DNA from: Frigidibacter sp. | Lineage (GTDB): Bacteria; Pseudomonadota; Alphaproteobacteria; Rhodobacterales; Rhodobacteraceae | Length of the DNA stretch: 64,000 bases | Assembly (NCBI RefSeq): GCF_030695035.1 | Contig: NZ_JAUYTT010000008.1 | Coordinates: forward strand, 372,001 to 436,000 | Reading direction: 5' to 3' | Shown here: in pieces, positions 59,185 to 64,000 of the stretch | Position numbering within the stretch: position 1 is the first letter of the stretch | Layout of the letters: every line of letters begins with the position of its first letter | Program-made: the position numbers and the translations under genes | The notes under the pieces: generated by a model | Told to the model about the DNA's origin: nothing | The model's database searches: none | What the model saw: only the letters and a program-made list of their open reading frames with translations

Positions 59185-59239
59185 TAATACCGATTATGGG
59201 CGAACTGGATATAGACCAGCAGCACCGGGCAACCCGCCC

Positions 59240-60427
59240 TCACTCCTCCAGCAGGTCCTCGAAGCGCGCATCGGTCAGCGTCCTGAGAAACGCCACCAAG
59301 GCATCCACCCGCTTGTCATCGAGCGCGGGTCCATGCTCCAGCTCTGCCAGCGACAGGTTCTCGGGCACCTCTGCCGGCTCCCATTCCACGCCAGTCTCCG
59401 GGTTCACCAGCCGCGCCGCGTCCTTCGTGTTGTACTTGTTGTAGAACAGCACGACGGTGCGCAGATCGGCGAAGACACCGTTATGCATGTAAGGCCCCGT
59501 CACCGCGACATTGCGCAGCGTCGGCACCTTGAAGCGGCCCGCGGCCCCCGGGTCCGCCGCCGCCGGGTTCAGCGCGAGGCCAAGGTCCGGCGCCGTCACG
59601 CCATTGACCTTGCGCGCAGCACCATTGGCCGGCACGCCGATATTGTGAAACTCGTAATTGCTGAAGGTCTCATCCGCGGCGACCGGGCTTTGGCGCAACT
59701 GGTGGCACTGGTTGCAATTGGTGAACTGGTCCGAGAAAAACAGCACCCGCCCCAGCTCCTCCTGCCTCGTCATCTCGTACTCGCCGCGCAGCCAGCGGTC
59801 GTATTTGGAGTCGAACGGCGCGAACGCCTCGGTGAACTGGTACGCCGCCAACGCCGCGCCCATGGCGGCATAGGCCGCCTCGGTATCGGCGAAGATCGCC
59901 GGGCCATAGAGCGCCTCGAAGGCCGCACGATAGTCCGGCTCGGCCGCCAGCCGGGCCACGACATCGGCGCTGCCGGGCATCCCCATCTCGATGGGATTGA
60001 GCGGCGGGCCGCCCGCCTGCTCGGCCAGATCCCTGGCGCGGCCGTCCCAGAACTGGCCGCCGACCAGCGTACCATCGGCAAGCCGTTGAAATATCGGGCT
60101 GAACCGGGCGTAGCCGATGGCGGGCGCGTTGCGATCCCCCAGCGAGGCACCATCGTCACCAAGGCTCACGGCATGGCCGGCGACGGTCTCCCGCGGATCG
60201 GCATGGCCGGCCGAAGGATCATGGCAGGTAGCGCAGGATTGGGTCCGGTTCCGCGACAGGATCGGGTCGAAAAACAGAGCTTCGCCAAGGGCCTCGGCGG
60301 TCGGAAAGGCTAGATCGGTGCCCTGCCCCGCGCGCAGGCTTCCTGCCAGCGGCACGGCCAACAACCCCACGGCCCCAAGGGCGACGAGCCCTGTCGCCAA
60401 CAGCTTTCCTGATCCAGATTGCGCCAT
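59240..60427 (-). CDS. Di-heme cytochrome c peroxidase (MauG/CcpA family)
   Basis: Periplasmic enzyme of 395 aa reducing H2O2 with electrons from a c-type cytochrome, or a MauG-like oxidase. An N-terminal signal or anchor helix covers residues 8-30. Two c-type heme sites are visible: CATCH in SCATCHDPSAGHADP and CNQCH in TNCNQCHQL. The distal ligand region is TLRNVAVTGPYMHNG, where Met is available. Other family blocks: FFDPILSRNRTQSC and GQFWDGRA. It stands alone on the minus strand, 97 bp after phoR. Confidence 0.93.
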   Translation of the reverse strand: MAQSGSGKLLATGLVALGAVGLLAVPLAGSLRAGQGTDLAFPTAEALGEALFFDPILSRNRTQSCATCHDPSAGHADPRETVAGHAVSLGDDGASLGDRNAPAIGYARFSPIFQRLADGTLVGGQFWDGRARDLAEQAGGPPLNPIEMGMPGSADVVARLAAEPDYRAAFEALYGPAIFADTEAAYAAMGAALAAYQFTEAFAPFDSKYDRWLRGEYEMTRQEELGRVLFFSDQFTNCNQCHQLRQSPVAADETFSNYEFHNIGVPANGAARKVNGVTAPDLGLALNPAAADPGAAGRFKVPTLRNVAVTGPYMHNGVFADLRTVVLFYNKYNTKDAARLVNPETGVEWEPAEVPENLSLAELEHGPALDDKRVDALVAFLRTLTDARFEDLLEE

Positions 60428-60524
60428 ATCGGGTATCTCCGCGCCGCAGCTTAGCGCCGCTGGAGATATTTCTACTCTTTCAGTCAGACTTTCAAGCGCC
60501 GCGCTGTCGCAGGCCCGGGAAGCC

Positions 60525-61562
60525 TCAATTCTCAGGCAGGATCACCGAAAAGCGGCTGCCCTGACCCTTGGCACTGTCGATCTTCAGCTTGCCGCGATGG
60601 CGGTTGATGATGTGCTTGACGATGGCAAGCCCGAGCCCGGTACCGCCCTTTTCGCGGCTGCGATGGGCATCGACGCGGTAGAAGCGTTCGGTCAGCCGCG
60701 GCAGATGCACCTGGTCGATGCCCTCGCCGCGGTCGATCACGTCAAAGCGCACGGCGGGGCCGCGCAGCCCAATCTCGCGCGGCTCACGGGTGATCTCGAC
60801 CGTCACCTTCTTGCCGGACCCGCCATATTTCACGGCGTTTTCAATGAGGTTGGAAAAGACCTGCGCCATCTGGTCCGGGTCCGCCAACAGATGGATCGGC
60901 GCCTCGGCCCCCGTCAGCTCGATCTCGACCTGAGCCGCCTCGGCAACCGGCTTCAGCGCTGTGATGGCCGAGCGGACGATGGCGGCCATGTCCACCCGCT
61001 CGCCCGGCCGCATCCGCTCCTCAGCCTCGACCCGGCTGAGGGACAGCAGCTCGCTCACCAGCCGGTTCATCCGCCCCGCCTCGCGCTCCATGATCGTCAG
61101 GAACCGCTCGCGCGCCACCGCATCGTCCTTGGCGGCGCCCTTCAGGGTTTCGATGAACCCCAGCAGCGCGGTCAGCGGCGTGCGCAGCTCATGGCTGACA
61201 TTGGCGACGAAATCGCGGCGCATCTCTTCGGCCTTCTCCAGCTCTGTCACATCCTCGAAGGCGATCAGCGCCCCCAGTTCGGGCCCGTTGCTGACGGGCG
61301 AGGTCATGATCCGGTAGGAGGCATCCTGCGCGCCGGTGATCAAGAAGCGCGCGCGGTTGGTCGATCCGTCGCGCAACGTCGCCTCCAGCGCATCGAGCAG
61401 CGCCGGCTGGCGGATCACCGTCAGCACCTGACGTCCCTCCAGCTCTGCCCCAAAGATGACATGGGCACCGGCATTGGCGGATTTCACCCGCTGGTCATTG
61501 CCGACGATCATCAGCGGCAAGGGCACCGCGGCCAGCATGGATCTGACGAGTTCGGAATTCAT
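60525..61562 (-). CDS. phoR: Phosphate regulon sensor histidine kinase PhoR
   Basis: Histidine kinase of 345 aa. The N-terminal PAS domain (residues about 5-105) has no membrane segments, so the protein is cytoplasmic. The H-box is FVANVSHELRTPLTALLGF, the N-box LIENAVKYG, with DRGEGI and GGTGLGLAIVKHI as G-boxes. The H-box sequence matches PhoR closely. In Rhodobacter relatives phoR usually precedes pst genes and phoB; none is adjacent here. A candidate Pho box lies 54 nt upstream of the start. Confidence 0.85.
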   Translation of the reverse strand: MNSELVRSMLAAVPLPLMIVGNDQRVKSANAGAHVIFGAELEGRQVLTVIRQPALLDALEATLRDGSTNRARFLITGAQDASYRIMTSPVSNGPELGALIAFEDVTELEKAEEMRRDFVANVSHELRTPLTALLGFIETLKGAAKDDAVARERFLTIMEREAGRMNRLVSELLSLSRVEAEERMRPGERVDMAAIVRSAITALKPVAEAAQVEIELTGAEAPIHLLADPDQMAQVFSNLIENAVKYGGSGKKVTVEITREPREIGLRGPAVRFDVIDRGEGIDQVHLPRLTERFYRVDAHRSREKGGTGLGLAIVKHIINRHRGKLKIDSAKGQGSRFSVILPEN

Positions 61563-61615
61563 GCTGTCCCTCCCGCGCCCGGAAAAGGCGAGTTCTCCTG
61601 ACTTGTCAGATGTTT

Positions 61616-61633
61616 GTGACAGAAATGTAACCT
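61616..61633 (-). promoter_or_regulatory. Candidate Pho box upstream of phoR
   Basis: On the minus strand: AGGTTAC-ATTT-CTGTCAC, two 7-mers spaced by an A/T-rich tetramer. The second 7-mer is a perfect PhoB half-site and the first matches 4 of 7 positions. The location, 54-71 nt before the start, suits autoregulation. Confidence 0.4.
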
Positions 61634-61666
61634 AAAATCTTCAAAACGCGCTGCAACAGGCTAACG

Positions 61667-62185
61667 TCAAATCTCTTTCAGCCCTGCGCGGAACCTTGCC
61701 GCATTCTTTCGGTATCCCGCCGCCGATCGCAGCAGCGCCGCCTGCCCCGCCTCGTCCAGCATCCGCACCACCTTGCCCGGCGCGCCCATCACCAGGCTGC
61801 CATCGGGGATCTCCTTGCCCTCGGTGACCAGCGCCCCAGCGCCGATCAGGCACCCGCGGCCGATCTTGGCGCCGTTGAGCACGGTGGCGCCCATACCTAT
61901 CAGGCTGCCCTCGCCGATGGTGCAGCCATGCAGCATCGCCTTGTGGCCGATGGTGCAATTGGCACCGATCACCAGCGGGAAGCCCATGTCGGTGTGGCAG
62001 ACGACATTTTCCTGCACATTGGAGCCCGCGCCGACGCGGATCTCCTCATTGTCGCCGCGCAGGACGGCGCCGAACCAGACGCTGGCACCGGCCTCCAGCA
62101 CCACCTTGCCGATCAGATACGCGCCGGGGGCGACCCAGGCACCCTCGTCAATCTCGGGCGCAATTCCGTCAAGCGTGTAGATCAT
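61667..62185 (-). CDS. Gamma-class carbonic anhydrase family protein
   Basis: Left-handed beta-helix protein of 172 aa (hexapeptide repeats, [14 protein letters not shown]). The three zinc-ligand histidines of the Cam/YrdA family are present: [13 protein letters not shown] (two). Active-site Arg and Asp in LRGDN. Many such proteins are inactive or bind other acyl-CoA-like ligands. The start at 62185 overlaps the end of gmk by 17 bp, an unusual coupling. Confidence 0.9.
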   Translation of the reverse strand: MIYTLDGIAPEIDEGAWVAPGAYLIGKVVLEAGASVWFGAVLRGDNEEIRVGAGSNVQENVVCHTDMGFPLVIGANCTIGHKAMLHGCTIGEGSLIGMGATVLNGAKIGRGCLIGAGALVTEGKEIPDGSLVMGAPGKVVRMLDEAGQAALLRSAAGYRKNAARFRAGLKEI

Positions 62186-62837
62186 GCCCCGCCTCCGCTC
62201 CATATTCCGCATTCAGCCCGCGCACGAACTCCGTCAGCCAGGGCTGGCGGTCGCGGCGCAGGCGTTCGGCGGCGAGGATCCTGACCAAGTCCGCCTCGGT
62301 CTCGTCGATGTCGCGGTTGACCAGCACGTAATCATACTCGCTCCAGCGGCTGATCTCTCCCAGCGACTTCTGCATCCGGCCCGCGATTACCTCATCGCTG
62401 TCCTGCGCCCGCCCCCGCAGGCGGCTTTCCAGCTCGGCCATCGAGGGCGGCAGGATGAAGACCGACACCACCTCGCGCCCAAGCGCCGAGGAGCGGATCT
62501 GCTGGCCGCCCTGCCAATCCACGTCGAACAGCGTGTCGCGGCCCTCGGCCATCGCGCGGTCCACCGGCGCGCGCGGGCTGCCGTAGAAATTGCCGAAGAC
62601 CTCGGCATGTTCCAGCATCTCGCCGGCCGAGACCATCGCCTGAAACGCTTCATGCGAGCGGAAAAAATAGTCGCGCCCCTCCACCTCGCCCGGCCGCGCG
62701 GCCCGTGTCGTGGCCGAGACCGAGAATTGCAACGAGGGGTCGCGCGCCATCAGCCGTTTCGACAGCGTCGATTTCCCGGCGCCGGAGGGCGAGGACAGGA
62801 TCAGCAGCAGCCCCTTGCGGCGGATATCGGCGGTCAT
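62169..62837 (-). CDS. gmk: Guanylate kinase
   Basis: Phosphorylates GMP to GDP. The 222-aa protein has the P-loop [11 protein letters not shown] near residue 15, the GMP-binding [17 protein letters not shown] and VDWQG. Normal length. It starts 20 nt after the YicC-type gene and overlaps the gamma-carbonic-anhydrase-like gene. Confidence 0.97.
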   Translation of the reverse strand: MTADIRRKGLLLILSSPSGAGKSTLSKRLMARDPSLQFSVSATTRAARPGEVEGRDYFFRSHEAFQAMVSAGEMLEHAEVFGNFYGSPRAPVDRAMAEGRDTLFDVDWQGGQQIRSSALGREVVSVFILPPSMAELESRLRGRAQDSDEVIAGRMQKSLGEISRWSEYDYVLVNRDIDETEADLVRILAAERLRRDRQPWLTEFVRGLNAEYGAEAGHDLHA

Positions 62838-62856
62838 GGGCGCTCCACGTTATGCG

Positions 62857-63801
62857 TCATTCGATGTTCTGGGCCTGCTCGCGGATCTGGTCGATGACAT
62901 GCTTGAGGTCAAGCCCGATCCCGGTCAGCGCCGGGTTTCCGGCCTTGGCGCAAAGCGTGTTGGCCTCGCGCATGAACTCCTGGATCAGGAAGTCGAACTT
63001 GCGCCCCACGGGCCCCGGCGCGGCCAGCAGCGTGCGCGCGGCCACCACATGCGCGTCCAGCCGGTCCAGCTCTTCCGTGACATCGGATTTCACCGCCAGC
63101 AGCGCCAGCTCCTGCGCCACGCGGGCCGGATCGGCGCAAATCTCGGCGGTCATCACCCGCGCCATCGCGGCGCGCAGGTTGCTGGCGGCTTGGTCGCGGC
63201 GGGCGTCGGCGGCGACGCGGGCCTCGGCGGCCAGCGCCGCCACTCGGTCGATCTGGCTGCCGATCAGGCTGGCAAGCGCTGCACCTTCCGTCGCGCGCAT
63301 CGCGTCGAAGGCGTCGATCAGCGGCTCGATATCGGCCAGCAGCGACGCTTGCAGCGCGGCATTGTCGGGCGCCTCGGCCTCGGCCCCCTGCTCCAGCACG
63401 CCGCGGAGCCCAAGGATCTCTGCCGGGCTGACCGGCGCCACCTGTAGTCCGGTTCCCTGCGCCGCCGCCTCTGCTTGCGCCAGCGCGGCCACGGCCGCGG
63501 CAAGGCCGGCGGCATTCACCCGCAGCGCCTCACCCCCTGCCCCGCGGGACAGCCGCAGCGAGACCGACACGGACCCGCGGGCGATGCGCGCCGCCAGCCG
63601 CGCCCGCAGCGCAGGCTCCAGCCCCTCGATGCCCTCGGGCAGGCGCAGCCGCAGGTCGAGGCCCTTGCCATTGACGGATCGCATCTCCCACAGCCAGCCG
63701 GGCAGCCCCTCGGCGCCGCCGCGCAGGCTGGCAAATCCGGTCATAGAGCGCAGGGCTGCTACAGCCGAGCCGGGTGTCTGGTCGCGTACGGGCTTAACCA
63801 T
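62857..63801 (-). CDS. YicC-family endoribonuclease
   Basis: The YicC/YloC family cleaves RNA; E. coli YicC degrades RyhB. The 314-aa protein has the hallmark SMTGFASLRGG near the N-terminus, WEMRSVNGKGLDLRLRLPEG, and the C-terminal DUF1732 block (KFDFLIQEFMREANTL). The ATG at 63801 has GGAAAG 8 nt upstream and adds 19 residues before SMTGFA; an internal start near 63744 would match the usual N-terminus better, so the true start is uncertain. It precedes gmk, the conserved yicC-gmk order. Confidence 0.92.
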   Translation of the reverse strand: MVKPVRDQTPGSAVAALRSMTGFASLRGGAEGLPGWLWEMRSVNGKGLDLRLRLPEGIEGLEPALRARLAARIARGSVSVSLRLSRGAGGEALRVNAAGLAAAVAALAQAEAAAQGTGLQVAPVSPAEILGLRGVLEQGAEAEAPDNAALQASLLADIEPLIDAFDAMRATEGAALASLIGSQIDRVAALAAEARVAADARRDQAASNLRAAMARVMTAEICADPARVAQELALLAVKSDVTEELDRLDAHVVAARTLLAAPGPVGRKFDFLIQEFMREANTLCAKAGNPALTGIGLDLKHVIDQIREQAQNIE

Positions 63802-63842
63802 TTAGGAACTTTCCGCGCCGAAACCGCGCAAGGCTGGATATA

Positions 63843-63857
63843 TTAAGACTTGGGTAA
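63843..63857 (+). promoter_or_regulatory. CtrA-like box 1 before the PAS gene
   Basis: TTAA-N7-GTAA, one mismatch from the CtrA consensus, 66 nt before the ATG at 63923, in the gap between the divergent yicC-type gene and the PAS gene. Confidence 0.5.
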
Positions 63858-63873
63858 GCATTCTGGCCCACGG

Positions 63874-63888
63874 TTAACAAAGCGTGAA
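63874..63888 (+). promoter_or_regulatory. CtrA-like box 2 before the PAS gene
   Basis: TTAA-N7-TGAA, one mismatch, 31 bp (about three helical turns) from box 1 and 34 nt before the ATG. Confidence 0.45.
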
Positions 63889-63922
63889 GGTCATCGCAAT
63901 CGCGGTGCGGACGGGGTTGGTC

Positions 63923-64000
63923 ATGGACAAGCGTTTTCAGGTCGCAGGCGAGGTGCGGGGCTACTGGGAAGGGCTGCGCGGGGGCCGGGGTGTGCCGCTG
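63923..64000 (+). CDS. Start of a probable PAS-domain protein (partial)
   Basis: Only 26 residues are in the window (MDKRFQVAGEVRGYWEGLRG...). The YWEGLRGGRGVPL stretch resembles the N-terminus of a Rhodobacterales PAS_5-type family I recall as beginning with xYWExLRxGRxxP. The gene is divergent from yicC and preceded by two CtrA-like boxes. Identification is tentative because the body lies outside the window. Confidence 0.5.
   Translation, partial: MDKRFQVAGEVRGYWEGLRGGRGVPL

Overview
The window is a contiguous piece of chromosome from a high-GC alphaproteobacterium, almost certainly a member of the Rhodobacteraceae/Paracoccaceae. The evidence is very high GC with strong third-position bias, the sciP-ctrA pair, the gltA-gltX-comEC neighbourhood, a PhoR-type kinase without membrane segments, LpxI rather than LpxH in the lipid A pathway, and GTTC-N7-GTTC LexA-type boxes. 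About 55 protein genes are packed tightly, with frequent 1-22 bp overlaps. I saw no rRNA, tRNA, CRISPR array, complete insertion sequence, prophage or plasmid gene. It reads as core genome with small accessory insertions.

Layout. 1-9.7 kb: gltA (cut by the window edge), gltX, comEC, a short methionine aminopeptidase, a LysE/RhtB exporter, an Uup-like ABC-F ATPase and mnmA. 9.7-15.3 kb: the cell-cycle regulators sciP and ctrA, then ligA and recG. 15.3-16.4 kb: a gene-poor stretch holding one 40-codon membrane-protein gene behind a cluster of SOS boxes, and an isolated strong terminator. 16.4-25.7 kb: soluble chemoreceptor, NifU-like protein, hisI, gluQ, trmFO, crotonase, thioesterase, rplM-rpsI and a membrane acyltransferase with an SGNH domain. 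25.8-33.2 kb: a small unknown gene and a complete peptide ABC importer (binding protein, two permeases, fused double ATPase) with an AraC-type regulator.

33.5-47.2 kb is the large cell-envelope cluster: miaA (divergent), then pyrH-frr-uppS-cdsA-dxr-rseP-small membrane protein-bamA-skp-fabZ-lpxA-lpxI-lpxB. It links UMP supply, ribosome recycling, the isoprenoid and phospholipid precursor pathways, outer-membrane protein assembly and lipid A synthesis. 47.3-53.8 kb: an Lrp-LysE pair, an aminotransferase, cysS, cimA and a squalene/phytoene-synthase-like gene. 53.9-57.1 kb: a probable reduced-sulfur operon (MBL persulfide dioxygenase-like, DUF442 protein, SulP permease). 57.2-64.0 kb: rpe, an L,D-transpeptidase, a small secreted protein, a di-heme cytochrome c peroxidase, phoR, a gamma-carbonic-anhydrase-like protein, gmk, a YicC nuclease, and the start of a probable PAS-domain gene.

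Regulatory and structural signals stand out from the genes. (i) Three LexA-type boxes, one perfect, precede the 40-aa gene. (ii) TTAA-N7-TTAA-like CtrA boxes precede ctrA, sciP, the chemoreceptor, a secreted protein and the PAS gene. (iii) A dispersed two-part intergenic element (AAATATCC anchor, G-run, then a G/C hairpin) occurs at five loci in seven copies, two loci carrying inverted pairs. (iv) A candidate Pho box precedes phoR. The best candidate for something undescribed is the SOS-controlled 40-aa membrane protein locus near 15.8-16.0 kb.
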